A stretch of DNA of 64,000 nucleotides from Proales similis (Eukaryota > Rotifera > Eurotatoria > Ploima > Proalidae). Within the stretch, counting starts at the first letter, position 1. Each line of letters starts with the position of its first letter. Positions 22,069-34,600 of this stretch are shown piece after piece. Under the pieces are notes generated by a model. That model worked only from the letters and a program-made list of their open reading frames with translations, made no database searches and was not told where the DNA came from. Position numbers and translations under genes: made by a program. The stretch is taken from assembly GCA_019059635.1 (NCBI GenBank), contig JAGVRJ010000002.1, positions 2,356,001 through 2,420,000 on the forward strand, given 5' to 3'.

Positions 22069-23091
22069 ATGAACTTGAGCCTTAAAATGCTATTGGTCGC
22101 TGGGATGTTATTGTGTAGTATGAAATATGGCCACACCCGCCCAATGGACGATGAAGAGTCAGCGGAGCAAAGCAGGCCAGCAGTTGAACAAAATGAGTCG
22201 GTGGCTAAGCCGACCCTCAGTCCAAGTGAAAATGATGACTCGGACCCGATTGATTTGGAGCTTAAGGAAGCTGAGGAATGGTTCGAGAACGAATTCGTTT
22301 CGGACGATGAGGGCCATCCGACTCATATTGAGGGCGCGCAAGTCGAACCGGCGACGAAGAATGAGACGGACCTATTACATACCAACTATACAGTGGCTGC
22401 GAATAGCACCACCAAGGACCAAGAAGTGGGGCCGCATGTGACTACTTCCTTGCCGATCTCGGCCGAATCTACCACTCTAATCGTACCCCAAGAGATGGAA
22501 ATAACCCCGATCGACGAGCAGAACAGCACCCGTGAATCTTCCTACCTGTCAGAAGTAACATTTAGCCAAGACCTGAACCTAACTGAACCAAGCAGCATGA
22601 CCACATCGACCTCCAGCGAAGCCATTGAAACCGAGAGCATCGAGTCAAGCGACAGCGAAAGTCTCATTACCACAACCGAATCCACAACCGAACCAATAAC
22701 AACGACGAGCCCGATAGCTGCCACGACCACTTCAGCTAGCCAATTGGAAAGTGCCACTCAGGAGCCTTCCACTCAAACAGCTCTGACCGAACCAGTTACG
22801 TCAACAGAGACCACTACAGACCTAACTACGGCGCAGTTAGAAAACTTGCGGCTCAAAGTCACCAACTACACAATAATAAGCGACGGTGAGAGAAAAAAGT
22901 ATCGACTCAGACTACAAGTGAGCGGCATAAATTGGGACGAGAACTTCAAGGACGTTGGATCAGACAGGTCAAAGCAATTTCTCAATTCGCAGCTCCTTCC
23001 CTCTCTGTTCGACCAGTTGAATATATCTCGTTCTGATCTAAGCGAAATAAGACTCTTGCGTCTGTTCAAAGAGGCCAACCCGGCCAACTAG
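22069..23091 (+). CDS. Secreted Ser/Thr-rich mucin-like protein
   Basis: This intronless gene encodes 340 residues. The N-terminus has a signal peptide (LKMLLVAGMLLCSMKYGHT). An acidic segment follows, then a long Ser/Thr/Glu-rich region (residues about 110-260) with TTTESTTEPITTTSPIAATT-type runs suited to O-glycosylation and several N-x-S/T sites. The last 75 residues are folded-looking (YRLRLQVSGINWDENFKDVG, then SDRSKQFLNSQLLPSLFDQL) and recall the first half of a SEA domain, though I cannot confirm this. There is no membrane span or GPI signal at the end (EANPAN). It is a probable extracellular or cuticle/mucus protein. An AATAAT/AATAAA cluster follows at about 23161. Confidence 0.75.
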   Translation: MNLSLKMLLVAGMLLCSMKYGHTRPMDDEESAEQSRPAVEQNESVAKPTLSPSENDDSDPIDLELKEAEEWFENEFVSDDEGHPTHIEGAQVEPATKNETDLLHTNYTVAANSTTKDQEVGPHVTTSLPISAESTTLIVPQEMEITPIDEQNSTRESSYLSEVTFSQDLNLTEPSSMTTSTSSEAIETESIESSDSESLITTTESTTEPITTTSPIAATTTSASQLESATQEPSTQTALTEPVTSTETTTDLTTAQLENLRLKVTNYTIISDGERKKYRLRLQVSGINWDENFKDVGSDRSKQFLNSQLLPSLFDQLNISRSDLSEIRLLRLFKEANPAN

Positions 23092-23325
23092 CTAGCACTT
23101 CATTTCCTTGCCTCTAAATCAGTCTTGTGATAATTACTCTTAAGCTAAATCATCTTCGATATAATAATAAAATTATCGCGCGTTTAATTATATTTTCATT
23201 CGATGGGCGTAAAGAGAGGCCCTCTGAACTCGAGGCCATGCACAGGTCGCTTGAAATTTATTAGAACCTCCCACCGGTTCCAAACTTGGGCGGCGTTTTA
23301 ATATTTCACGGGGGTCAACGCCAGC

Positions 23326-23333
23326 TATATAAG
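23326..23333 (+). promoter_or_regulatory. TATA box of the secreted-protein gene at 23366
   Basis: TATATAAG ends only 33 bp before the ATG. With a normal 25-30 bp spacing, transcription would begin about 5-12 bp before the start codon, an unusually short 5' leader. Confidence 0.65.
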
Positions 23334-23365
23334 CAGACCGCAGTTCTTGGGTGAACGCCTCGAAA

Positions 23366-23941
23366 ATGGGACACGTGTTGTTTCTTATCGCTTTGTTTGC
23401 TTTGAGTGCCGGCTTGGCCCTAGCCAAGCCAATCAAAGGCTTCCCGAGCAGCCCGTATACTCTGCTAGAAGAACATCTAGCCCAGCATCATCAGCAAATA
23501 GGCGCCGAACTGAGCGAGACCAACCAAAGCGATGAGCAAGGCAGCCCAGGAAACGAAGCCGGGCCCCAGGATCAAGGAATATCCAAGCCTGACGTTCACT
23601 TGGCTATTGCGAGCTGGATTGCCAGAACAGGCCTCTGGTTTAATGAAACTGAACAGAAATTGAGAGAATGGCTGGAAAAAGTGATCAGAGAGATGGATGA
23701 CGAGTTGCCACTGATCGACATTGTGAAGCTAAGCGAGTCGGGCGAAACGAACAAGAACGGATCGGAAGAGATCACACTGATGCACAGCGACAATCTGGCC
23801 AAAGCGACCATTCACCTCCTAAATTACAATGACGTTGAATCAGTGATTAGGATTCTTCGCTGGCTCATATGGAAGTTGAGCATGCTGCCGGTCGCCCAAC
23901 AGAATCAGAAAAATGACAATCGCACTGTGGCTCTCAGCTAA
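23366..23941 (+). CDS. Secreted protein of unknown family
   Basis: 191 residues without introns. The ATG at 23366 gives a clean signal peptide (MGHVLFLIALFALSAGLALA, cleaved before KPIKG). The mature part has a His/Gln/Glu-rich start (EEHLAQHHQQIG), then amphipathic helices with tryptophans (IASWIARTGLWFNETEQKLR, VESVIRILRWLIWKL). Three N-x-T/S sites are present and cysteines are absent. The protein is not recognised; strong TATA promoter, signal peptide and small size suggest a highly expressed secreted product. AATAAA lies at about 23975. It follows the mucin-like gene in the same direction; the two share no obvious sequence beyond the signal peptide. Confidence 0.75.
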   Translation: MGHVLFLIALFALSAGLALAKPIKGFPSSPYTLLEEHLAQHHQQIGAELSETNQSDEQGSPGNEAGPQDQGISKPDVHLAIASWIARTGLWFNETEQKLREWLEKVIREMDDELPLIDIVKLSESGETNKNGSEEITLMHSDNLAKATIHLLNYNDVESVIRILRWLIWKLSMLPVAQQNQKNDNRTVALS

Positions 23942-24080
23942 ATTAGCCTTAATTGCTTTCTATTTGGCGAAGAAAAATAAAAGCGATTGCTTGGGAGAAC
24001 TTTATTATTAAAAGGTATCTCACTACTGATTTTTGAACATAAAAACAAGTAAAAGAAAATGGTTCGTTTTGCTGCTGAGT

Positions 24081-25272
24081 TTAAGATCGGCTGCGACGTC
24101 CACGGCTAGCTGAACGAGAGCGGGATCTGCTCACGCTGCGAGAGTAGCGTCTGCGATTGTCGCGGCTGCGTGATCGTGAGCGTCTGCGATCGCGATTTGG
24201 AGGACGACGGCCCCGATTACGGCAGTCGCGGGCAAAGTGTCCTGAATCGCCGCATTCGTAGCAATCGAGTGGCCGAGGCCGGCCACCGTCTCGAGGACCA
24301 CCAAATCCTCGACCACCACGGCTACCTCCGGCGAATCCTCCTCTAGGTCGACGATCACCTTTGGCTTTGGCCCATTCAACTACCATTGAACTTCCGCACA
24401 TTTCTTTGCCGTTCTCGGCCTTGAGCGCATCCTGTAGAAGAAAATTGAGATTGAGAAACAGGTCATGGCGACGAGTTGGGGTCAGTAATGGATCATCTGT
24501 GGCGAACACTGTGACGCTCAAACTGTGGTCTCTTCTTTTCTTTTTTCCTCCTCATCATCTCTGGTTCATTTCTTATGCCCCGGAACGGACCTGATCGTTT
24601 TCTTCTGCTTCTACTGGGACTACTGGAAACTGGCGTCTACCGTCTGGCGCGTATGGTTTTTAGGCTCGCAACCGTCTGGACTCAGCATTCACTGCCTCGT
24701 TCTTCGTCTCTGCTCGCCTTTCTTTCAAAGGCTTCACACAGGCTCGGACCGATCGGACGTTCGTCTTTAACTACTGCACCTCATATGGGCACATGGGACC
24801 ATCCCTTAGCGGTACGTGATTGTCCAGGCTCACGCATGCGATCGGCATGTCATGGACCTGTACTCTTTCGCCGTCTTTTTCTCGCTTTTCTCATTTGGTG
24901 GTAATTAATGTGTGCGAATGTGGTATTCTCAAGATTCTGATGGATTTTGAGGCTAAAACAAGCAAAACAAATAATTAAAACGGGAACGTGAATAGTTGGG
25001 AGAATGCGATACTTGGGGAGCGCAATTCTGGGAAGGGGACACCAAAGAGGGCGATCGAATGAGCCAATCAAATTGCAAAAACAAAATACGAATCGTGTAC
25101 TAACCTCTGCGTCTCGTTCTTTCTCATATTCCAAAAAGCAGTAGGCCGCACCGTAGCCTTTGTTCTTTATGTCGCATCTGATGACGCTGCCGTACTTGTC
25201 GAATATGGATTCGATGTCTTCTCTGGTCACATCTCGGTTGAGATTGCCTACGTAGAGTTCAACTTTGGCCAT
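24081..25272 (-). CDS. SR splicing factor with RRM, CCHC zinc knuckle and RS tail (SRSF7/RSZ type), copy 1
   Basis: Exon 1 (from 25272) encodes the RRM: MAKVELYVGNLNRDVTREDI, RCDIKNKGYGAAYCFLEYEK, ERDAE. After an unusually long intron (about 24434-25105) the second exon completes the RRM (DALKAENGKEMCGSSMVVEW), then a Gly/Arg linker, one zinc knuckle CYECGDSGHFARDC, and an Arg/Ser tail ending ASRGRRSRS at the stop 24081-24083. One zinc knuckle after the RRM is the mark of SRSF7 and RSZ proteins, which bind exonic enhancers and adapt mRNA to NXF1 export. Unlike its two paralogues here, it has no intron after the KNK motif. Confidence 0.9.
24858..24952 (-). other. Candidate unproductive (poison) exon inside the SR copy 1 intron
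   Basis: Within the 670-nt intron the minus strand has a pyrimidine-rich tract ending TTGCTTGTTTTAG, a 95-nt segment rich in GAA/AAG purine words like splicing enhancers, and an AG-GT donor. If included after ...RDAE it would give an immediate in-frame TGA within eight codons. SR genes in animals commonly self-regulate with such exons, but this one is inferred. Confidence 0.35.
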
Positions 25273-25641
25273 TGCTTGTGCACGAACGAGTTAATATATC
25301 AATTTATGGTTATAAGCGTGAATTGTGACTTTATATATAGAAAATATGTTCAAAATGGAGTCGAGCAGCACACAGCGAGTATACTGCATGGCTTGATCTG
25401 ATTGGGCGCATTAAATTATGTCGGAGACCGCCTTTTTCTTGAATGCTAATGATTGCAAGCAAAAGAGGCGACTCGATTGTTGGATGCATGCATCCATCAG
25501 AACAATTTGGCCCATAACCGTCTTGATCGCCAGCCCACAACCAGAATGGTAGGATAGAGAAAAGACTTCAGAATGAATGATTTATTTGGGCAACGATTTG
25601 CAAAATTGCGATGAGAGCGAATCTAAGTTGCAAAAAATTCG
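25273..25641. other. Intergenic between UNC79 and SR copy 1
   Basis: Contains a TATATATAG on the plus strand at about 25331 whose complement could be the SR gene TATA-like element upstream of 25272. No gene seen. Confidence 0.4.
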
Positions 25642-28600
25642 TTAAGAAGATTGAAGCTGGGCCGCATTGGACGACTGCATCTCAATCATTGCAACCTTGT
25701 ACTGCAGACGCTGCAGACATTTGATCAAAATCGAATAATAGGCGGAAGAGTTGATGTTTGTTTCGTTCGGAGGCTTGTAGTTCATGCATTGCTTTGCTCG
25801 TTTCAATTGGTCGCCCTGCAGCTCGTTCATGAACAACACCTGAACCCACATGGGGAAAAACTTGAGGAAAAAAATGACGTTTGAATTCACAGTTGCCAAG
25901 AGCCAGTCCAGTAATTGCTATTTGAACTTACTTTGGCCAAGACAATCGAGTTGCATTCGAGTAGACCCTCGATTAAACTCAAAAAGTGAAGTATAACCAT
26001 GTCGGACAGCTTTAAAGTTGCTTCGATTAGATTGCACAGACGATAGGCACACATTTAAAAATAATACTGCGAAATTGAACATAAAAAAAAAGAGCGAAAT
26101 TATAACATTAACCGGTCCAGGTAGACAGTTTTTAGACAGAACTAATCGACTAGACATGGGAAAGAACAAAATATACTGGACAGCAGACGACATTTAAATC
26201 AGGGCGAGCTTTGGGGCGATTGGCGACTTACTTCATGATACATGTTCTCATTATCCTAACAAAACGCCAGCGAGTTAGTAAGTGAAAATGCGCAGAGAGG
26301 GTAAATATGAGATGATAGGAGTGATAATGCTCGAAAGGTTTTTTTCGCCGATTAGAACGAGGCCACTTACCACTTTGGTCTGAGAGAGAAGCTGGAGGAT
26401 ACCGGGCGTTATTTTGGTCCAAAACTCCATAATCGCGTTAAGGGCGCTGTTATCATCTTCCGTATCGTAGGTCACGTGTATTTGCTCACAGTACATGGTC
26501 CATAGCTTGAGTGTGAATGGAAAAAGTTACCATTTGCGATTCAAGGCGATTACAAGGCGATTCAAATAGAATGGTCAAGAACTCGAAACGTGGACATGAA
26601 ATTGATCGGAGCCTACCTGGCACAAAATGAACGAGTGAAATAGAGAGGACATGTGAATGGCCGAGGTTTTTGAATGTTCGGTGAAACCGTTCAAAATGTA
26701 GAATATGTGCTCGCAGATGTAGTGGCCGCTGTTTATCGGTATCGGATACGCAATCACTGTGCCTTTGTTCTCGGTCAGACTCGAGTGAGTCAATGAGCCG
26801 ATCAGAAGCCAGGAGAGGAAGCGAATGTGATCGATGCATTCGACAAATTCCTTGGCGCCCTGAATCGAGTTCGGCGGCAGATTTGTGAGCCAAGGAAGGT
26901 ATTTGCCGATCGATCGACTATCTCTGTCCTTGCCTCGGTTTATTTCGGTGAACTCAAGCGCCAGAAACTGAGCAAGTGCCACTTTGATTTCGGCGCCCAA
27001 CGTCTCTTCGCTCTGTCGCGTTGACAGCGATTTGTTGCTTTTCAGCTGCTGTTTTATTTTATTCAACGAGTGAATATTGGCTATGAACTCGATCAGTTCA
27101 CTGACGTGCTGCTTAAGCGAGTCGGTCGCGTTTGTCTGTATCTGAAAAGGTGCACGGTCTAGGGCAGACTTGGTCAGCACAGCTCAAGATCGGCACTTAC
27201 GCAAAAATGAGGATCGTACAAGTCGGGCTCTTCTTCGATAATATGCGACTTGAATATTGTGCCGCCTGCGTCCAGCACGCAGAATTGAATAATCAGCAGC
27301 AAATTCTTGTCAATGCAATTGAGTTTCAACGTCAAAGACTGAATCAATTCGTTTACGATGCACTTTGGCAGAAGCAGTTTGTCTCGGTCTTTGCTGAACA
27401 CTCGACTTGACAGACTGCAGAGTTCGATCAGATTCTCTAGCTTGAACTCGCACTTGGCCAATATGAAGCTGAGTATGCGTGAGAATGGCTCGAGAATGCT
27501 CTTAATAGTGAAAACGGAGTTCAGCTGGCTCGAAGCACAAGAACAAATGGACGCTTCTAAAACATTACCTTGGCCATGTTTATGGCAGCGGTTTTCATTA
27601 TATGGCTCATGATCAAGAACAAACACGAATAGTCAACGTGAGGCTGCATTATGAGCTCAAGACTTCCGAAAAGCTGCTCGAGCTCTTGAATCGCGGCCAT
27701 CCAATGGCTTTGATAATTGTCGTACGGCAGGCATTTGATATAAACAGCCAAGTTGTTTAAAATTCGCATCCAGTGGTGTAGACTGACACTTCGCTGTGCG
27801 TTCATGTCCTTGAATTTGAGCGGATTGAAAATTGCTCGCCTCCCAGTCAGAGTTAAAGAATTGTTTATTTACCTTTATCACTTGACGTAGAGCAGCGACC
27901 GAGTTGAGCTCAGAAAATTCATTCAGCGCCGATGCCAGTGTTTCCAGCGAGCTGGCATCTATTTCAACCAAATTGTCATGTTAATTCGCTGTCAACACCA
28001 CAGACTGGCACTTACCTTCAAATTCAGTTTTAAACAGCTGATAGAATATTTGATTTCCGGCCAGCTGATGAAGAACACAGCGTAAAAAGTGACGAGCGAC
28101 GCTTATGTAATTGCCAGGCAAATAGTAACGCATGCTCGTCTGCCACTCGTTCGTTGATTTTGAAGCGATTTTAATCACCACGTTTATAATGTCAAGGACC
28201 ATGGAAGCGGCCAACGAGCACTCGTAATGAATGATTATGGAACAGGCCAGGATTAGGTTCGACAAGGTCTCTTCAGGATAGAACTCTAGACGCCGTCGAC
28301 ACCGTGAGCATCGAATGTACACTATGCCCAGCTGACCGCTGAGCAAGTCGAGCTGATCTCTAGAAACGCCCGAATTGTTCCTTTCCTCGCTGTCACTTTC
28401 GTTCATGTCGTTTGAGTCTTGGCTCATTGTCACTGCGCTTCGTCTGCACGCCTGACTCGAGCGCACTATATTGCGCGCCACTGGCATCTCAGAGCTGCAT
28501 CTTGTGAACGAATTGACCATTTTGGATCCTCTCTTGCCCATTTTTCTGTGTCGTCAAGCAAACGCATTTACCAAAAGTTTCTCAAGTAATTTTCAATGCA

Positions 28601-31600
28601 TTTTCTCACTTGAGCTGAATCATTTGCTCGGACTTTTGATTTCTGAACAAACCTGCGAATTTGAACGGACACGGAAATGGAAACTTTTTTCCTGAAAATT
28701 TTCGCATCAATTAGAGAGACCGGCTTGATGCTTATAGAGAAACCTACCGCGTCTCATGCCAATCAGAACCGTGTCAATTTCGTCTTTTGAACGATTTCAT
28801 AAGAAAAATTTCACGATAAATGGACGCTGTTGCTTACCATCTCGGTTTCTCGCTTTGAGCGGGTCCGACATGAAAGGCTGGGCCTCTTTTCCTTTGCCGC
28901 TTTTGCTCTTTTCTTTGTTCAAGTCAACTTTTTCGATCAGAGTGCTCAGGTTTCCTGAAGATCTTGATTTGAGGCTGTTTTCAAATTGCCAGCAAACATT
29001 GCCTGGTTCACTCACAGACGAACAAGATTGAAATAAATTACTTTAATTTTTTGAACTTTTTTGCTGCAATGTTTCTGATCACATTGCGCCGCTTTTTATC
29101 CGTCAAGCTGCCAGAATTAGTGTCGTCACTCTCCGCCAGACGAATGATGTTGTTGAGGTTCTCGTTCGAAATGGCCGATTTCTGCGAGATGCCGTCTAAA
29201 GAAGAAGTTTGAAAGTGAGCAATAGAAAAGGCCAGAGCACCAGATGACTGCAAATCGTCGTACCAATGTGATCAGATGGCATTTCAAATCCGGAGCTCAT
29301 TGTCTTTATTTCGCACTTGTGGAATTGCGTCTTGAGTGTGTTTATGATTATCTGGATTAGATGCTTGACCAAATTGGCGATCTCTTGCGACTCGATGCTG
29401 TCCGCACCATAGTTGTATTTGTACAATATGATTATGATCGTGTTGGCCCAAGTTCGTCTACTCTGATGATCGAGCAGGCCCAGTGTGAATTGAGGCGGCG
29501 AAGTGGATAATTCCATTTGGCACACTTTGATCGAGTTGTTTTCATTTTTGCTCGGCAGCGGCAAGTATCTCATCAGACGAAGTGCAACTGGCAAAATTAG
29601 ATTTCCCATTTCCAGATTTCTGTCTAGAACCTTTTCACAAGCAAAAGCTCTAGCCTTGAATAAGCGCAGCTCAGATATTTCAAATTACCATTGGCAGTCC
29701 GGAGAGGAACGCGTTGACCACTGCTGAGTTTCTTTTTTTTCAAAAGTCAGAGATTTAATTGAAAACCGTTCAACGCCTCTCAAAAACGAATTGTTTACCT
29801 CAATAGGCGCGGTGACACCATGAACATTTTGTCCTTAGGGTTGTATTTCAAAAGTGAATAGAGATGTCGAATCACCATGTTCTATTTGTGAAAGACGCTC
29901 GTCAAGACGTGGATTTTCAAAACTCGACGCTGGCCGAACTTGCCTGATTCTTCATTGCCAGCCGCAGTTCATACATGGGCTTTTGATGATCATTTGTCAT
30001 GAACTTGAGTTAAGATGAAAAATGAACAGATGAACAAACAAGCAAATTAGAACACTTACTCGCATCAACAACGTAACGAGTCGGTGCAGAGTGACTTCGT
30101 TCAAGGTCACTTGGGTATGAGCGTCTAAATTCTCTTCATCCCTTGCCTTTGAAAGCTCTAGACGGCATTGAATTAAGAGACGGCGATTATATTGCATTTT
30201 TCGGCAAATTGACTTGGCAGCTATTTACCCATAAATTTGGTCTTCAACTCATCAGGAAGCATTGATTTCACGCACTCTGAGTTTTTGATTGCAAACTGAG
30301 CCATTGTGATCTTAAACTGAAGCGTGTGATTATCCGAGCCAGTTGTTCCGCTCGGATCGTTCGAGCCGGCCAAGTCGACGGGCGTCAGAGCGTCGTTGAG
30401 AAGCTGATGCTCGATAGAGAGGCAGCTGAATCTTTTGAGAAAAAACTCCCAGCTGAGGACAGTGTGTATCCGGCTGTCCATCAGAATGTAAAGCCTTTCG
30501 ACTATTTGTATGAGATAGGGCCGGTCGATGATGCAGGCGTAGAACTGATACTCGAATGCAGTTATGATCGATTTCACGCCCTGCTGAGTCAAAGTTTCCA
30601 GAAGAGTCAAACACTTTTGGGCAACCGATGCCTGCTCGTCGACAACTGCGTTTATCATTCGTGCGAACGCGAACGACAAACATGTGAATATGTTCGGACT
30701 GGATATAATCTGCAAGTGCTGCACGTGCTGGGCGATGTGAACACATCTTGAGACCGCCTGCATTCTCACTTTCCAGTTCGGATCGTCAAATTCTTTTTGC
30801 AACAACCGCCACAGAGTTTCCTGTCCACTCTCGTAGTTGAGTGCGTGCACAAGTAAAACCACCGCAATCTCATTCAAATGGCAATAGTTTGCGCTCAGCA
30901 GTTTCCACAGACTAGAGCAACAGTGACATGGACTTTGTTTGAAAGCGAACGGAAATGGAAGAGCACATTGCTTACCTTGGAACGAGCATCTTTTCCAGAA
31001 TGTAGATCAAGAAGCCTTTTTGTTCTCTGTTCGCAGCTTCAAGACAATCGCAGTGTAGAATCAGGAGCTTGAGATTTTCGAGCAAATTTTGAAAGGCGTC
31101 TATGTCCGGAACACGATTGAAATGCCGAAGCAGCGAATGCAATAGCTGAAGCTGATTGGGCAAATGCGCGAACTTGAAATAGTAAATGCCGTAGGAAGTG
31201 ACCCAGATTCCGAGTTCGGGGTCGGTCTTGGACTCTGACTTTTGCGGTGTGCTGTTGTTCGATCCTTCTCTGGACTCGATAGCAGTGCTATGATTGGCCG
31301 CCATTTGGTTGTGCAAGTCGATCAACTTGGCAAAGTTCAATTCGCTCAGCTCAATCTCTTGCTTTGGCGCGATGTGAGCGAGTATTTCTTTGGCATAGGA
31401 GAACCACAGGACATATTCTTCGCAGTAGGAGCAAACGCTGGCATTAGAGGACGAGTTTGAGACTTGTTCGGAACTGAGCAGGCCGAATTGTTGCTTGCAT
31501 TTGTGCTTTTTTACCCATGGCACAATCAATTGCTTGCTCAGAAGCAATATGATGTCTTTGGACACTTGATTGTAAACGCCCAAGTAGTTTGACCTTCGAT

Positions 31601-34600
31601 GCGACTCGATCTAAGAGCAGCGCACGGCATAAGTGGCGGTCAAGCGAACAAATAAACAGAGCAAGTGTCTACCTGATGGCTGAGCACCTCGAGCATCATT
31701 ACACAGCAGGTGATGTTCAGCTCGCTGTTGTTCACAATAAAGTCCTCTTCCTCCTCTTTGATTAGGGTGGCCATTTCTTGGCCAGACATTTGTAAAAGCA
31801 TGAGCTGATTTCTGTATGCTCTGTAGGCCTCGTAGGTGTCGAATACGGTGAACGCGTTCGAGCTGTACTGCGCTTGTTCCAAATCGGCGGCTGTTGAGTA
31901 AGCCTCGCGACGACGCATCGCTCGAGCTTCCAGTTTTTGCAGCGCATTCAACCCGCTGGTAAACATTCGAATGAGAACCGTGAGCGGAATTTCCACATTA
32001 AATTCACACAAAAGCTAGACGGTTCGGCAAACGTGAAGGTCAAGGTCAATTTAAGATCTGAGAATGCAAACGTAGTTACATTGAGCCAAGACAGAGCCTG
32101 ATCTTGGACTGTCGATGAAGTGCCTTCAAACCGTTCGGCGATGAACTGATACATTTTGTCTGACTCGAACGTCATCATATCGGCATCAAACAGTTTTCTG
32201 TCGTTTCAGTTGTGCATTTTAAGAAATGGGCCAACGAATTTGGGCGCCTGACTTACATGAAAATGCTCTTCAGGTCCGGAATGCATTTCTCATTTACATC
32301 GTTCATTATTGCCTCCAACCAGAACGGCATCGTATAGTTCCATATCTAAAGCGCATATGTTTTCCTTACCAGCGGCTGGTTTTGGACAATCTTCATACAG
32401 TACTCACCTCAATGTCCACAATCTCGTAAGTGATCAAGTTGCTGAATTTGGAGAATTCTTCTCTAATCTGAACCGATCGATTCGCCTTCATTTCCCTTTT
32501 TGATTTGAAAATTGAATGTAAATCGAAAGAATCAAAGCACCCAGATGAAATGCTCACCAAACACCACCAATCTGCGCAAACTCAGGTTGAATCGGCAAGA
32601 GACAAGCGACAACAAGCTCGTAATGCTTTTCGATCACTTTCTTGATCCAGGGCAGAATGTGCTTGAGACCGCAGATCGATTGGTCAGCGGCGTGTCTTGT
32701 CTAAATGAATCAAGCTTTCTCATACCTGAGTGCGGATCTGAGCGATGATCTCGGCGCTTGCGTCACTCGGCACAAAACAAATGAGATGAAACCATTGAAG
32801 AACCATGGCGATTATTCGGCCGAGAATTTCCTTCAACCAATTTACTTTGTCACCGAGGTTCAAGCGAGTGTAAGTGAAAAAGGGCTTTACCATGTCACCA
32901 CACTGTTCGGGACTGACCAGACTCAGAATCAAATAGCAGCCGAATCGACTAAGAAGGCGTTTGTTAAAGCTGGACTCGTCTGTGGAGGCGCTGTTGGCGA
33001 ATAAGTTGGTGGCCAGCGCTCCAGTGTTGGAAAAGCCGTTGGTGTTTAAGGCGCCGATGAGACCAACGCCGATCAGGTTGGTAAAGTCGCCCTTTGGCGC
33101 TGAAAGTCCAGCGGCTGCGTTTAGATTGGCGTTTGCATTCAACTGGCTCGCGTTCTGCATGGAGCTGAAGGCACGTCGTTTGGCTTGGGCGCCTGTCTGG
33201 CTGCTTTGCTTAAGGTCAGACAATGGAGCTTCTTTTAGTAAGCTTCAAGAAATGAGTTGATCTCGATTAGAGTCGGTCGCTTTGGTCCGATCAAAAGCGC
33301 AGTTTTACTTTATAATCGCCGACAAGAGAAAAGTTCGCTGTCTGAGCTCCAGATTCCAAATGTCAGAGATGTATGTCTGGTAAATGTGGTCTACGCGCTG
33401 ATTCATTTTCTTGTGCTTTACGATGTGACACTCTTTGCAAAACGTGATCGGCTTGTTCTGGTTTTGAAGGATGCACGACGACGAGTAGCAGACACAGTGG
33501 CCGATTTTATCCGTGGCCGATTTGCAATTCTAGAAGAAGTGAGCAAACCACCACCTAGATGAGAGTGATGAATTCATTCTCAATTCAATAAATTTACTCT
33601 ATTTTCACAGTACAGACTGATCTGCTCCGACGGCTCGATCAGATTCTGACAGTAGCTCTGGTGGCTCTTTGACATTTCTCTGTAGCATTCATTGCACATG
33701 TAGTAGGGCGGTCCGACTCGATGACCGTGCACGGTGAATAGAGGATCGATGCAAACTTTGATCGCCAAATTTTTCTTTTCCACACACCGCTCCGATTGGC
33801 ATTGAATTTGATTGCGCACTTTAAACGAATGGAAACGATGCAAGGCCAAGTGAAGGAAGTACGCGCTTGGAGAGCTACCTGTGTAGATGTAATGCAGGTT
33901 GCGGTCGGACCGATTCGGATTAAGTCGGGGCCAATAGTGAAATAGCAAATTGGTCGCATGGTAGCGTACTTTGAACGATCCGTAAGCAATCGCGCACAGA
34001 ACGTCCTTAAAGAAAGGGTAAAAAGTGAAAGAGTAAAAATTGATGAATCGCTCTATGCAACAGAAACTAGGCGGCTACCTCGATGAAATGCTTCTTCAGT
34101 GACAGGAGCGTTTCAAACAGAAGAATGTTATTCGATGGATCATTACTGTGCTGGAAGACGAGCATTAAAATCGAAGGTATGCTACTGATCAGAAACGACT
34201 CTTCTGGCCGTGTGTCATTGTAGTTATAGACTAAGGCCAAATGATCAGTCTGAGCAGGCAAGTTTCAATTGGAAGTTGAGTCCTACTTGCGATTGGAAGA
34301 ATTGAATTGCACAGTGTGTCGATGATGAATTTGTGCAGTTCGCGCGAAAACGAGCTCAACGTGTTGGCAATGGTGTACGGAAGCGATTCGAGTAGGCTGT
34401 CGGGAAGAAAAGGTGCCAAGCAGCTGAACGTCCTGATGAGCTCCGAGCCGACGCCTTTTTCATTGAAATTGGATGCTTGACGTACCCAACCGAGCAGACG
34501 GCACCTACCTATTTGACTTGCTTGTAGTGCAGGCACAAGATCGATTATGTTTACAAGCGAATGGTAGAGAGTCGAATAGCTCAGATTCGGATATTTTGTT

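Noticed and set aside
24361-24904. Plus-strand open frames opposite the SR copy 1 intron
   Set aside because: They lack recognisable content and lie in intronic sequence rich in simple pyrimidine runs.
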